Positions 18,110-27,218 of a DNA stretch of 64,000 bases are shown here, one piece after another; position 1 is the first letter of the stretch, and each line of letters begins with the position of its first letter. The position numbers were made by a program, and so were the translations under genes. Location of the stretch: contig DUDG01000018.1 of the NCBI GenBank assembly GCA_012959395.1, positions 43,244-107,243 of the forward strand, read 5' to 3'. This DNA comes from Flavobacteriaceae bacterium (lineage in GTDB: Bacteria; Bacteroidota; Bacteroidia; Flavobacteriales; Flavobacteriaceae). A model generated the notes under the pieces. The model was not told where the DNA came from and did no database searches. It saw only the letters and a list, made by a program, of their open reading frames with translations.

Positions 18110-18973
18110 TTAACTATACTTTTGAAAAAGTTTTGAAGCATGATTATAACACGATTCAAAATTTAAAGAATTGATATTTATTTTAATATTTTTTGAATTA
18201 AAATAAGTAATCATTTTTTCAGTTGGGAAATTTCCGGTCAAATCATCTTTTGCCATTGGACATCCTCCAAAACCTTGAATAGTGCCATCAAACCTTCTAC
18301 ACCCTGAATTATATGCTGAATTAATTTTATCATGCCACTGATCAGGTTTGGTATGGAAATGTGCTCCAAATTCTATTTCAGGATATTTCACCACAGCTTT
18401 TGAAAAAATCATTTTTATATCCTTTTTAATAGCAGAACCAATAGTATCAGATAAAGAAACTACTTCTATTTTTATTTCATTTAGTAAATCAATCCATTTT
18501 TCTACAATTTCAGAATTCCAAGGATCACCATATGGGTTACCAAAACCCATTGATAGATATACTACAACCTTTTTTTCATAACGATCAGCTAAGTCTTTAA
18601 TCTTCTTTAATTCTTCAATAGAATCACTAATTGTTTTATTAGTATTTCTCATTTGAAAATTTTCTGAAATTGAGAAAGGATAGCCTAAAAAACATATTTG
18701 TGAATACTCACAAGCTTGCTTAGCCCCTCTTAAATTTGCTACTATTGCAAGTAATTTAGATTTTGAAGCAGATAAGTCTAAACTTTCTATAACCTGATGA
18801 GTATCTTTCATTTGTGGAATAGCATATGGAGAGACAAAACTTCCAAAATCTACAATATCAAAACCTACAGATAATAAAGATTGCAAATAAGATACTTTTT
18901 CTTTAGTCGGAATCCATTTCTTAATTCCTTGTAAAGCATCCCTTGGGCATTCTACAATTTTAATTAAAGACAT
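18110..18973 (-). CDS. Hydroxymethylglutaryl-CoA lyase-like enzyme
   Basis: A 287-residue TIM-barrel lyase of the HMGL-like/DRE family, close in length to HMG-CoA lyase, which splits HMG-CoA into acetoacetate and acetyl-CoA at the end of leucine breakdown. ECPRDALQG carries the metal-binding Arg11-Asp12, GAHFHTKPD the metal-binding His205/His207, and GFGGCPMAK the catalytic-loop Cys238. These three motifs match HMG-CoA lyase better than homocitrate or isopropylmalate synthase. It is not next to other leucine-degradation genes, so another 3-hydroxy-3-methylacyl-CoA substrate is possible. Confidence 0.85.
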   Translation of the reverse strand: MSLIKIVECPRDALQGIKKWIPTKEKVSYLQSLLSVGFDIVDFGSFVSPYAIPQMKDTHQVIESLDLSASKSKLLAIVANLRGAKQACEYSQICFLGYPFSISENFQMRNTNKTISDSIEELKKIKDLADRYEKKVVVYLSMGFGNPYGDPWNSEIVEKWIDLLNEIKIEVVSLSDTIGSAIKKDIKMIFSKAVVKYPEIEFGAHFHTKPDQWHDKINSAYNSGCRRFDGTIQGFGGCPMAKDDLTGNFPTEKMITYFNSKNIKININSLNFESCYNHASKLFQKYS

Positions 18974-18994
18974 TTTATAAAGTTAAGATATTTA

Positions 18995-19606
18995 TTATTT
19001 CAGTATCCAAATTGAAATAAAAATGTATATACAAGTCTCAATTAAGAAAAAGTATTTATTGAATATACCTTTACTATCAATTAAAGATTTAATATTAACA
19101 GCAAAAAAGGAGACTGATATAAAAACAAGATTAGCTTGCATCCAAAAAAGGATTCCTAAAACAGTAAATTGAATTTGAGAATCTAAATTATCATGAAAAA
19201 GAAAATTAGGGAAAAGTGCAATGAAAAAAATGCTCACTTTTGGATTTAAAAGATTCATTAAAAGACCTTTTTTAAAAATGCTAATATTTTTAATTTCTTG
19301 TTGATGTTTTTTACTTTCCTTTTGTCTATTTAAAAATGCTTTTATAGCTAAATAAATAAAATATAAAGCCCCTAGTGTTTTTAGAATTAAAAATATTTTT
19401 TCATTCTCCTTTAATAATAGTGATAAGCCAATAACAACTAAAAAAGTATGAAAAAGAAGACCTGTAGTTAATCCTAAAGAAGTAATAATAGCCTGTTTTT
19501 TACCTTTTATGAAACTTTGAGATATGACATATAAAATATCAGGACCAGGTGAAATTGTCAGAGCCAATGATGATAAAATAAACGTGATTATTATTTCGTA
19601 ATGCAT
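18995..19606 (-). CDS. LysE/RhtB-family amino-acid exporter
   Basis: A 203-residue inner-membrane protein with about six helices and the family opening: LTISPGPDILYVISQSFIKGKKQA, with the PGPD motif at 19-22, then GLTTGLLFHTF. LysE-family translocators export amino acids or derivatives; the specific substrate is unknown. It follows the upstream sulfatase by 33 nt and precedes the HMGL-like gene by 21 nt, all on the minus strand. Confidence 0.88.
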   Translation of the reverse strand: MHYEIIITFILSSLALTISPGPDILYVISQSFIKGKKQAIITSLGLTTGLLFHTFLVVIGLSLLLKENEKIFLILKTLGALYFIYLAIKAFLNRQKESKKHQQEIKNISIFKKGLLMNLLNPKVSIFFIALFPNFLFHDNLDSQIQFTVLGILFWMQANLVFISVSFFAVNIKSLIDSKGIFNKYFFLIETCIYIFISIWILK

Positions 19607-19639
19607 TAATTAAATTATAGGATTCTATTCTCAAAGAAA

Positions 19640-21043
19640 TTAGTTAATTAACTTTCTATTTATTAATTGATTTTTTCCTTTTATCATATTAGAATTATGT
19701 ATCAATACAATACTTCTAATTTTATCAATCACATCTTTGTTTTTACTTGAAATATTATATTTTTCACTAGGATCATTTTCTAAATCATATAAAAGAGGAA
19801 TCTCATGTATCATTTTTTTATTATTTAAAGTATAAGCCTCTTGCGTAATAAAATGTGCTTTATAATTCTTATACCTTAAAGCATACAATTGTGTTCCTCT
19901 ATAAAAATATGTCACTTCTCTATCTGTTCTCTTTAAATCAAATAATGTCTTAGTGATATCGAATCCATCTATAATTCTATCTGTAGGAATTTGACCACCA
20001 GCAATTGATATAAAAGTTGAAAAAAGATCCATTGTAGAGCCAGTATCAGAAATTATAGCGGGCTTGATATTACTAGGAGACCAAAAAATAGCTGGAACCC
20101 TCATTCCACCTTCCCAAGTAGTTCCTTTTCCTTCTTTTAATAACCCTGCACTTCCTCCATGAGTTTTAAATGGAAGCCATGGACCATTATCAGATGTGAA
20201 AACAACAATAGTATTCTTATCAATTTTTAATTTTTTAAGAACCTTAATAATTTGACCTACACCATAATCAATTTCTTGAATCACATCTCCATAAAGACCT
20301 CTTTTACTTTTACCAAGAAATTTTTTTGAAGCATACAGTGGAATGTGTGGAAGGTTATGTGCTACATATAGAAAAAAAGATTCTTTTTTATTTTCTTTTA
20401 TAAAGTTAATAGCTTCCTTAGTATACCTTTTAGTAATAGTTGTTTGATCAACAGGTCTTTCAATTACAGAAGTATTTTTAATTAATGGAACATTATAATT
20501 TTTTGAATTCAATTCCTCACCTTTATATTGATCCCAATAGTTGAAATTATTGATTGCATCCATATCATTTGAGTATGGTATTCCATAATAATAATCAAAT
20601 CCATTATTAGTAGGTAAAAATTCTTTTTTATGACCTAGATGCCATTTACCAATAGCAGCTGTTTTATATCCCTTTTCTTTTAGAATTTCAGATAAGGTCA
20701 ATTCATATGATGGTAATCCATTAACAGAGTCAGGAAATAATACTCTGTTAATATCACTAGCCATACCACTTCTAATAGGCAACCTGCCAGTTAAAAGAGC
20801 AGCTCTACTTGGTGTACAAACACTAGCGGCAGAATAAAACTGTGTCCATTTCTGGCCTTCATAAGCCATTTGATCTAGATTTGGAGTTTGTATAGTAGGA
20901 TGACCAAAAACACCTAAATCTCCATAACCCATATCATCAACAAAAATTATAATAAAATTAGTTTTTGAAGAATCTTGAATGGCTAAAATATTTTTAGTTA
21001 ACAATAGAGAAAAAAGCAATAAACGAATTATTTTTAAGAACAT
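19640..21043 (-). CDS. Secreted formylglycine-dependent sulfatase (type I) 2
   Basis: A 467-residue arylsulfatase with a signal peptide (about 1-21). FVDDMGYGDLG has the metal Asp pair (36-37), CTPSRAALLTGR the activation motif with Cys76, GKWHLGH the usual third motif, and TSDNGPW the C-terminal part of the metal site. Unlike the first sulfatase it has no extended N-terminal insert and closely resembles arylsulfatase A/GalNAc-sulfatase-type enzymes of marine Bacteroidota that desulfate algal polysaccharides. No SusC/D pair or glycoside hydrolase is nearby, so it is not in a classic PUL. Confidence 0.9.
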   Translation of the reverse strand: MFLKIIRLLLFSLLLTKNILAIQDSSKTNFIIIFVDDMGYGDLGVFGHPTIQTPNLDQMAYEGQKWTQFYSAASVCTPSRAALLTGRLPIRSGMASDINRVLFPDSVNGLPSYELTLSEILKEKGYKTAAIGKWHLGHKKEFLPTNNGFDYYYGIPYSNDMDAINNFNYWDQYKGEELNSKNYNVPLIKNTSVIERPVDQTTITKRYTKEAINFIKENKKESFFLYVAHNLPHIPLYASKKFLGKSKRGLYGDVIQEIDYGVGQIIKVLKKLKIDKNTIVVFTSDNGPWLPFKTHGGSAGLLKEGKGTTWEGGMRVPAIFWSPSNIKPAIISDTGSTMDLFSTFISIAGGQIPTDRIIDGFDITKTLFDLKRTDREVTYFYRGTQLYALRYKNYKAHFITQEAYTLNNKKMIHEIPLLYDLENDPSEKYNISSKNKDVIDKIRSIVLIHNSNMIKGKNQLINRKLIN

Positions 21044-21068
21044 CTTTTTAATTATATAATCTTTTTGA

Positions 21069-21076
21069 CAAAATTA
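21069..21076 (-). promoter_or_regulatory. Candidate -7 box upstream of sulfatase 2
   Basis: Reads TAATTTTG on the minus strand, matching TAnnTTTG, 25 nt before the sulfatase ATG. The stretch is A/T-rich, so chance occurrence is possible. Confidence 0.3.
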
Positions 21077-21145
21077 TCAAAAAAATAATTACATTAGCTA
21101 CTTGGTAATACATAGTACTGTAATTAAACTTAAATTTTAAATCTT

Positions 21146-22450
21146 ATGACAAAAAATATTTTCTCCTTCATTGTTATTTCTTTAATAGCAATAAATTTTT
21201 CTTTCTCACAATTATCAAAAGCAAAGAAATTTGCAAAATCAATTAGTGCAGAAGATTTAAGCGAACACCTTTATACATATGCTTCTGATGAATTTGAGGG
21301 GAGAGATACTGGTAAAGAAGGACAAAAAAAGGCAGTAGAATATCTTAGAAATTACTATAAATCAATTGGCGTTGAAGCAGGAGATCCAGATGGGGACTAC
21401 TTTCAATCAATGTCATTAAAGATGAGGGGAAGAAGAGGAAAACCTGGAACTACTGTAGATACTGAGAATGTAATTGCAATTATAAAAGGTTCTGAAAAAC
21501 CCGAAGAGTATGTGATACTTTCTGCTCACCTTGACCATGTAGGAATTGATAAAGATGGTGAAATTTATAATGGAGCTGATGATGATGGTTCAGGAACTGT
21601 TGCTTTATTAGAGATAGCCCAAGCATTTAAAAAAGCTAAAGATAAAGGAAAAGGACCTAAAAGATCTGTAGTTTTTCTTCACGTAACTGGAGAGGAAAAG
21701 GGACTTTTAGGATCTAAATATTATACTGACAATCCAATATATCCATTAGAAAATACTGTAGTTAACTTAAATATAGATATGATTGGCAGAATTGATCCAA
21801 CAAGAGAAGCTAAAAACAGAGATTACATTTATTTAATAGGATCGAATCATGATAGTAATGACCTTCATAATCTCTCTGAAGAAACAAATACTGCAACTGT
21901 TAATATGACATTAGATTATAGGTTTAATGACAAAAATGATCCTAATAGATTTTACTACAGAAGCGATCATTATAATTTTGCAAAAAATGGAATCCCAATA
22001 ATTTTTTATTTTACTGGAACTCATGAAGATTATCATAAAATAACTGATACACCAGATAAAATTGAATATGACCTATTAGAAATGAGATCTAAACTAATTT
22101 TCTATACAGCTTGGAATATTGCCAATAGAGATAGAAGATTAATAGTAGATCCTAAACCAGAAAAAATAGCTGTTCCTCTCGATCAGTTAAAGAAATATAC
22201 AGGAGTGTATAGTAATGTTCAAGGTGGTGAAATGAAAATTATAGTAGTTAAAGGCAATTTAGCTATGGTACCTGCTGGGAGAAGTAATGATGAAGCTATG
22301 GTTCTAGAAGCAGTTGGGGATCATAAATTTAAAATGACCATGGCAGGAATTAATATTGAATTTTTCCGTGATAAAAAAATGAAATTTAAGATGGGAGAAA
22401 GGGAAATTATTTTTGACCTTATTCCTCCTCCTCCTCCAAAAAATAAATAA
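21146..22450 (+). CDS. Secreted M28-family zinc metallopeptidase
   Basis: A 434-residue aminopeptidase-type enzyme with a signal peptide (to about FSFSQ, 22). The two-zinc site is visible in order: HLDHVG (His128), NGADDDGSG (bridging Asp at 145-146), GEEKGLLGS (Glu pair 183-184), NIDMIGR (Asp211) and a final His in GTHEDYHKITDT. After the catalytic domain a C-terminal stretch (about 345-430) looks like a separate beta-domain and ends in a Pro run before NK. It probably degrades peptides in the periplasm or outside. Monocistronic, convergent with the nuclease; a shared terminator follows. Confidence 0.92.
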   Translation: MTKNIFSFIVISLIAINFSFSQLSKAKKFAKSISAEDLSEHLYTYASDEFEGRDTGKEGQKKAVEYLRNYYKSIGVEAGDPDGDYFQSMSLKMRGRRGKPGTTVDTENVIAIIKGSEKPEEYVILSAHLDHVGIDKDGEIYNGADDDGSGTVALLEIAQAFKKAKDKGKGPKRSVVFLHVTGEEKGLLGSKYYTDNPIYPLENTVVNLNIDMIGRIDPTREAKNRDYIYLIGSNHDSNDLHNLSEETNTATVNMTLDYRFNDKNDPNRFYYRSDHYNFAKNGIPIIFYFTGTHEDYHKITDTPDKIEYDLLEMRSKLIFYTAWNIANRDRRLIVDPKPEKIAVPLDQLKKYTGVYSNVQGGEMKIIVVKGNLAMVPAGRSNDEAMVLEAVGDHKFKMTMAGINIEFFRDKKMKFKMGEREIIFDLIPPPPPKNK

Positions 22451-22461
22451 AATTATTAATA

Positions 22462-22491
22462 AAAAAAGCGCTTCTTTTTAAGTGCTTTTTT
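22462..22491. terminator. Bidirectional intrinsic terminator
   Basis: A 12-bp stem AAAAAAGCGCTT / AAGTGCTTTTTT with one G-U pair closes a 6-nt loop and is flanked by A and T runs on both sides. It serves the convergent M28 peptidase (plus) and S1/P1 nuclease (minus) genes. Confidence 0.8.
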
Positions 22492-23263
22492 ATTTTTTAA
22501 AAATATCATTCAAAACTGCAGCAAGTGTTAACCCCCCCTTATGTAGTTGATTTTTTATCAAAGAAAAGTTTTTTTCTATATAGTCCCTACTTATATTCTC
22601 TTTAGCTAAAATTTGAGAATATATTTTTTTTACTTCTTGGTGGGATTCGTAAGACCAATCTATAGGATTTAAGGACACTTGAGTTTTTTGTTTATTTATT
22701 AAGTCATTAGCCAAACTCTTATAATCAATAGTAAAATATTCAATTATTTGAGTATCCCAAACTCTATGCAAATTTGAGGCATTACCTAAAAAATTAAGTC
22801 TAATATCATTACCTCCCCTATCTTCAAACCTGCCGGTATGCAGTGGTTGATGAATATCACCAATTAAATGAACTAAATATTTTAAATGAAATGATTTCAA
22901 TTCTTTAGAAGAATTTTCTTCTTTTAAAACTTCTATACATTTATTAATTGCCTGAACTACATCTCCTTTTGGATTTTTGTTAATCTCATGATATTCTTTA
23001 TCTAAAGGCATATTAACGTAATGCCAAGAATTATATTTACTAAATTCAGGATTGAATCTCATTTCGTCAGCCCAAGTACTAACTAAAGAAAGCGATTGGC
23101 CATCTAATATTTTTTTTACTTGGTACATAGCATTTAGCGATAGGTTTTGAGTTGCAATCTCACCAATTACTTGGTGGCCTACCTTACCCCATACATCTTC
23201 ATTACTAAATATAGCATGAGAAACTATTAAAAAAAGTAAAATTATTGTTTTAGGCTTCAACAT
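22490..23263 (-). CDS. Secreted S1/P1-type nuclease
   Basis: A 257-residue zinc nuclease that hydrolyses single-stranded DNA/RNA to 5'-nucleotides outside the cytoplasm. A signal peptide ends near residue 20-24, exposing Trp25 as the expected mature N-terminus (WGKVGHQVIGEIA), whose backbone is a zinc ligand; His30 is the next. HLIGDIHQPLHTG and GGNDIRL provide further ligands. It likely scavenges nucleic acid phosphate or nucleosides. Divergent from the esterase gene, 52 nt apart. Confidence 0.92.
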   Translation of the reverse strand: MLKPKTIILLFLIVSHAIFSNEDVWGKVGHQVIGEIATQNLSLNAMYQVKKILDGQSLSLVSTWADEMRFNPEFSKYNSWHYVNMPLDKEYHEINKNPKGDVVQAINKCIEVLKEENSSKELKSFHLKYLVHLIGDIHQPLHTGRFEDRGGNDIRLNFLGNASNLHRVWDTQIIEYFTIDYKSLANDLINKQKTQVSLNPIDWSYESHQEVKKIYSQILAKENISRDYIEKNFSLIKNQLHKGGLTLAAVLNDIFKK

Positions 23264-23315
23264 AATTTAAATTTTTAAAATAAAATATTATACTTTTAAA
23301 TATAATTAAATACTT

Positions 23316-24233
23316 ATGAAGTATCTACGTTGGATATTTTTTCTTTTTTTTATTTCTAATTTTTATTCTCAAGAAATAATTCCTGTTTGGTCAAATAAAA
23401 TTCCCAATTACATTAAATCTAATGAAAAGGAAATTAAATTTTATAATCAAGATAGCACAAGATATTCGTATTCGAAAGTACAAGTTCCAACACTTGAAAT
23501 AATCCTTCCTCCAAAAAAATTTTCTAATGGAAATGCGATTATAATTTTTCCAGGTGGTGGATATAAAAATTTGGCCTATAAATGGGAAGGAGTTGCTATG
23601 TCTCTATTTTTAAATTCAAAGGGAATTGCCGCTTTTATATTAAAATACAGACTTCCCCAATCAAAATCTGTAAAAATAAGTCATCTAGCCCCTCTTCAAG
23701 ATGCTCAAAGGGCAATTAAAATTGTAAGAAAAAATGCGAAAAAATGGAATATTGATCCTAATAAAATTGGAATACTAGGGTTTTCAGCTGGAGGACACTT
23801 AGCCTCTACATTGGGTACTCAATTTAAAAGAGATTTAATTGAAAATAAAGATGAAATAGATTTAATAGATGCTAGACCTAATTTTATGGCTTTAATTTAC
23901 CCTGTTATTTCTATGGACTCATCAATATATCATGGCGGTTCTGTAAAAAACCTTTTAGGGGAAAGCCCCTCCAAGGAGTTAATCAGACAGTACTCTAATG
24001 AATTAAATGTCACTGAGAACACACCCCCCACTTTTATTATTCATTCAAATGATGACAAAGGAGTTAAAGTTGAAAATAGTTTAAGGTTCCATAAGAGTTT
24101 AAATCAAAATGGAATTAAAAATGAAATGCACATTTACCCTTATGGTGGACATGGTTATTCTCTAGCCACTGGAATGGGGCAATTAAGTAAATGGCCCGAT
24201 TTGCTGATCGATTGGATTAAGTCGATTAACTAA
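23316..24233 (+). CDS. Secreted alpha/beta-hydrolase (esterase, acetylxylan-esterase-like)
   Basis: A 305-residue hydrolase with an N-terminal signal peptide (to about residue 19). FPGGGYKNL (79-86) forms the oxyanion region, GFSAGGH has the nucleophile Ser157, HSNDDKGV carries the acid (Asp246/247), and YGGHGYS the base His279. This pattern belongs to the BD-FAE/acetylxylan-esterase group of Bacteroidota, which removes acetyl or similar groups from glycans. The second sulfatase nearby makes a carbohydrate role plausible. The kinase gene follows after 12 nt. Confidence 0.88.
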   Translation: MKYLRWIFFLFFISNFYSQEIIPVWSNKIPNYIKSNEKEIKFYNQDSTRYSYSKVQVPTLEIILPPKKFSNGNAIIIFPGGGYKNLAYKWEGVAMSLFLNSKGIAAFILKYRLPQSKSVKISHLAPLQDAQRAIKIVRKNAKKWNIDPNKIGILGFSAGGHLASTLGTQFKRDLIENKDEIDLIDARPNFMALIYPVISMDSSIYHGGSVKNLLGESPSKELIRQYSNELNVTENTPPTFIIHSNDDKGVKVENSLRFHKSLNQNGIKNEMHIYPYGGHGYSLATGMGQLSKWPDLLIDWIKSIN

Positions 24234-24245
24234 AATCTTTGTTTT

Positions 24246-25247
24246 ATGAATCAATTAATTGAGAAAGCTTATAATATTAAAATTATTGAGATAAAAAAAC
24301 TAAATGGTTACGAGAATGAAAATTATCTTATAAAAACAATTAATAATAAATTTATTTTCAAAAAATACCCCTATTCTTCCGAATTAGAGTCAATTATTCA
24401 TGCTGAGAATGAAACACTTTTATTTTTATCACAAAATAACAATCAATTTCCTAATCCAATTAATACAGCTGAAGGGTTATTTCTAAAAGTTTATGAAATA
24501 GATGGTGAGAAATTTATATGTAGAATGTTATCTTTTCTTGAAGGGGAAATGCTTGGAAGCATTAAGAATAATAAAGAAATATTTGAATCTTTTGGATTTT
24601 TTCTTGCTAAAATGAATAAAAAGCTAATATCATATAATAACAATATTATAAAAGCTAGAACATGGCATTGGGATCTACAACACTTTCATCTTAATAAAAA
24701 ATATATCAATGAAATAGCTAAAATAAAAGACAGGACTTTAGTTGAATATTTTTTTTATCAATTTGAAAAAAATGTAAGTCATTTGATACCTACTTTAAGA
24801 AAATCTATTATTCATGGTGATGCAAATGAATGGAATGTACTTATAAAAAATGGGAAGGTTTCTTCTATTATTGATTTCGGTGATTTAGTATACTCTCCAT
24901 TAATTAATGAAATTGCAATTGCTATTACTTACGGATCTTATGATAAAGAAAAACCTTTAGATTGGGCATTAACACTTCTAAAGTCGTATAATAAAGTATT
25001 ACCGCTTCTTGAGGTTGAAATTAAAATCCTTTATTATCTAATTGCTGCAAGACTATGTGTTAGTCTTTGTAATGGTGCGCATTCAAAAAAAATAAATCCT
25101 AAAAATAAATATGCTTTTTCTAGTGAAAAATCAGGATGGAAAATGCTTTACAAATGGCTAGCTTTAAATCCGATATTTGTTGAAAATACTTTTCGAAAAG
25201 CACTTGGATTCTCTAAAAAATTAAACAAGCAAGTTAAAAAAATGTAA
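24246..25247 (+). CDS. APH-family kinase, hydroxylysine/homoserine-kinase-like
   Basis: A 333-residue cytosolic phosphotransferase. The catalytic loop is HGDANEWNVL (HxDxxxxN) and the metal motif is IDFGDLVYSP, placing it with hydroxylysine-kinase/ThrB-II-like proteins rather than the ACAD10 group of the kinase at 6.1 kb. In several bacteria this domain is fused to an aminotransferase that degrades phospho-hydroxylysine; here it stands alone. The substrate is likely a small amino alcohol or amino acid. It follows the esterase by 12 nt. Confidence 0.78.
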   Translation: MNQLIEKAYNIKIIEIKKLNGYENENYLIKTINNKFIFKKYPYSSELESIIHAENETLLFLSQNNNQFPNPINTAEGLFLKVYEIDGEKFICRMLSFLEGEMLGSIKNNKEIFESFGFFLAKMNKKLISYNNNIIKARTWHWDLQHFHLNKKYINEIAKIKDRTLVEYFFYQFEKNVSHLIPTLRKSIIHGDANEWNVLIKNGKVSSIIDFGDLVYSPLINEIAIAITYGSYDKEKPLDWALTLLKSYNKVLPLLEVEIKILYYLIAARLCVSLCNGAHSKKINPKNKYAFSSEKSGWKMLYKWLALNPIFVENTFRKALGFSKKLNKQVKKM

Positions 25248-25249
25248 CT

Positions 25250-25360
25250 ATGGAGAAAAATGAAAAATGTTGTCATTACGATTTTAAAAAATGGCAAACT
25301 TGGTGTGTCCTTATAATTATAGCTGTAATTTCTTTTTACATAGGGACTCTTCTTGTCTAA
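25250..25360 (+). CDS. Very small single-span membrane protein
   Basis: A 36-residue ORF starting 2 nt after the kinase stop. A Cys-rich N-terminus (EKCCHYDFKKWQTWC) precedes one hydrophobic helix (VLIIIAVISFYIGTLLV). Tight spacing to the kinase and a hairpin terminator directly after its stop codon argue that it is translated. CC-H and a third Cys could bind metal, but there is no family match I can name. Confidence 0.5.
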   Translation: MEKNEKCCHYDFKKWQTWCVLIIIAVISFYIGTLLV

Positions 25361-25361
25361 A

Positions 25362-25397
25362 AAGAAAAAACTCTCAATTTCTTGAGGGATTTTTCTT
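25362..25397 (+). terminator. Intrinsic terminator after the kinase / small-protein pair
   Basis: The stem AAGAAAAAACTCTCAA / TTGAGGGATTTTTCTT around a TTTC loop is followed by T-rich DNA. Its core CAATTTCTTGAGGG (25375-25388) is identical to the core of the terminator beyond tRNA-His at 28380-28393. Confidence 0.7.
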
Positions 25398-25461
25398 TTA
25401 TTTCAGTTTTTATTTTGTTTGGACTTCCTTTAGGTCTTGACATTTTATTTAATTTAGAGTT

Positions 25462-25599
25462 ATGAAAAATGTTTACCTATTAGCTTTAATTTTTTCGCTT
25501 GTTTTAGGATATTTCTTGTATCTATTTTTTGGAATAATTTTTATTGTCTTTATACCACCATTATTTGTTTACTTATTCAACAAGTACAATAAAGAGTAG
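25462..25599 (+). CDS. Small membrane protein (two hydrophobic segments)
   Basis: A 45-residue ORF, ATG to TAG: hydrophobic segments at about 5-22 and 23-37 separated by a Gly, ending in the polar tail FNKYNKE. It lies alone between a terminator and an opposing small ORF. No recognisable family. Support is the ATG, hydrophobic composition and clean length only. Confidence 0.35.
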   Translation: MKNVYLLALIFSLVLGYFLYLFFGIIFIVFIPPLFVYLFNKYNKE

Positions 25600-25618
25600 T
25601 ATTTTATTTAAAATAAAA

Positions 25619-25732
25619 TTACTTTAGAGAGATAAGTAGTAATATAAGTAATGGGACTTTTTTTATAATTCCGAATATAAATAGTAGTTTAAAATTTTTA
25701 TTTTCAATTAAATTTTTAAAAATATTTTTCAT
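25619..25732 (-). CDS. Possible small basic membrane peptide
   Basis: A 37-residue ORF with a Lys/Asn-rich N-terminus (KNIFKNLIENKNFK) and hydrophobic second half (LLFIFGII, VPLLILLLISLK). Convergent with the 45-residue ORF, 19 nt apart. It could be chance in such AT-rich DNA. Confidence 0.2.
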   Translation of the reverse strand: MKNIFKNLIENKNFKLLFIFGIIKKVPLLILLLISLK

Positions 25733-25753
25733 AAAATAAATATAAATTTTTTT

Positions 25754-25864
25754 CTAACTTCCCCCCCAACTATCTTGAAAAAAAATACCAACTCCAAGCT
25801 CTGCCCATAAATACAAAAGAATTAAAATTATTAAAGCTATTGCTAATTTTTTTTTGAGTTTCAT
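25754..25864 (-). CDS. Small single-span membrane protein, WAELGVGIF type
   Basis: A 36-residue ORF: basic start KLKKK, one helix (LAIALIILILLYLW), then AELGVGIFFQDSWGGS. I recall short flavobacterial proteins with a YLWAELAVGIF-type helix followed by a Trp/Gly tail, so this is probably a real conserved micro-protein, though its role is unknown. Too short for standard gene callers. Confidence 0.5.
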   Translation of the reverse strand: MKLKKKLAIALIILILLYLWAELGVGIFFQDSWGGS

Positions 25865-26010
25865 AAATGTAAACATACAAATTACTAAAAGCTATTGATC
25901 ATAACTTGTACTGACGTTTATTTACTTAACAATATTATACTCTTGAAATAAGTTATTATATTATATTTCATTCTTATCTCCATTTGCAAAACCTTCAATA
26001 GGTTGGACTT

Positions 26011-26181
26011 CTAAGGCAGAATTAATTCATAAATAATTATGGTAGTAAATATTGCAGCAACAATAGCTATAAAACCAGTATACCCATTAAGTCCTAATTT
26101 TTTTAACAACCAATATCTTACATTAAACTTCCAAGAGAATATGCCTTTATCAAGAGGTTTTTTTTCAAATTCATATTTCAT
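26011..26181 (-). CDS. Small membrane protein of unknown function
   Basis: A 56-residue ORF: charged N-terminus (KYEFEKKPLDKG), an amphipathic stretch (FSWKFNVRYWLLKKLGLNG), then one membrane helix (YTGFIAIVAAIFTTIIIYELI). Codon use and amino-acid layout look coding. It is read in the same direction as the micro-protein at 25754-25864, 146 nt upstream of it. Confidence 0.45.
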   Translation of the reverse strand: MKYEFEKKPLDKGIFSWKFNVRYWLLKKLGLNGYTGFIAIVAAIFTTIIIYELILP

Positions 26182-26238
26182 AATCTAAATATAAGAATTA
26201 TCTAAACCTTATTCTCCCTTTATAGATGACTGTGTGTT

Positions 26239-26290
26239 TGCTGAATTAAAAGTAGAGTATATGCCTATGATGTAAGCTTTATTGGAAAGT
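26239..26290. repeat. Dispersed imperfect repeat, copy 1
   Basis: CTGAATTAAAAGTAGAGTAT followed by ATGCCTATG. Related copies lie at 27576-27620 and 28259-28290. All three fall between genes of the accessory patch. Confidence 0.5.
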
Positions 26291-26336
26291 TGTAAATTCG
26301 CAAGTCTAATAAAATTTATAGTAAATAAAAAACTAT

Positions 26337-27035
26337 ATGAGCATCAAAACAACTGAGATAAAAATAACTAATCAAAGAGGATTTTTGTTTGACCTAATTA
26401 TTTACATATCAGTAATGTTTCTAATAAGGGAAATATATTTTTCGAATGTTGGTTTTATAGTAAATGGACTTTTTTGGTCATTTTCAACTTTAGTTATTGC
26501 AATTTGGAGAATGAAAGTTCGCAATATTTCGTGGAAGAATTTAGGACTACGTAAACCTATAAGCATCAAAAAAACTTTATTTGTCACTATTGGTATTTTA
26601 ATAGCAATACCTCTATCAATAATGCTATTCCAACTAATTAAAGACTTTTTGCCTTTTTCTTTAGCGCCAGATAATTCTTCTGAAAATGCAATATCTAAAT
26701 TTGGAAACCTAAAAGACAATTGGTTGCTTTTTTTATCAATTATGCCAATGATATTAATTCAATCAACGTTAGAAGAAGTATTAGATAGAGGATTCTTAAT
26801 AAATTGGTTTGAACGTCTCTTTTCTTCAACAACTTTTGCTACAATTATTGCAGTTGTATTACAAGCAGCAATTTTTGGATTTAGGCATTCTTATGATTTT
26901 TCAGAAAGGTCAATAACAGTAGGCATCATTGGACTAATTATGGGAATAGCATATGTGAAATTTGGACGAAATTTATGGCCATTAATTATCGCTCATTGTA
27001 TACTCAATACAATGTCAATGATTGATAGAGTATAA
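26337..27035 (+). CDS. CPBP-family intramembrane metalloprotease
   Basis: A 232-residue membrane protein with about seven helices and the full CPBP/Abi (Rce1-like) motif set: EEVLDR with Glu146-Glu147 and Arg151, FGFRH with His184, and AHCILN with His220. Bacterial members cleave or process prenylated or peptide substrates; many are linked to bacteriocin immunity or signalling. No peptide precursor is clearly paired with it, though several micro-ORFs lie nearby. Monocistronic. Confidence 0.85.
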   Translation: MSIKTTEIKITNQRGFLFDLIIYISVMFLIREIYFSNVGFIVNGLFWSFSTLVIAIWRMKVRNISWKNLGLRKPISIKKTLFVTIGILIAIPLSIMLFQLIKDFLPFSLAPDNSSENAISKFGNLKDNWLLFLSIMPMILIQSTLEEVLDRGFLINWFERLFSSTTFATIIAVVLQAAIFGFRHSYDFSERSITVGIIGLIMGIAYVKFGRNLWPLIIAHCILNTMSMIDRV

Positions 27036-27218
27036 TATATCCTAAAATATCATTTGATTTATCATCTAACTCAAATCATATTTTTAATCAAAGGAAACAT
27101 TTTACAATAATTTTAAAAGAAGAAGATATACATATGGTTTAGAATTGTAGAATTTTTTTAATTTTTTTTTAACAAAAAATATGATACTAATGTTTTATTT
27201 TTACAAAAAAATAAATTT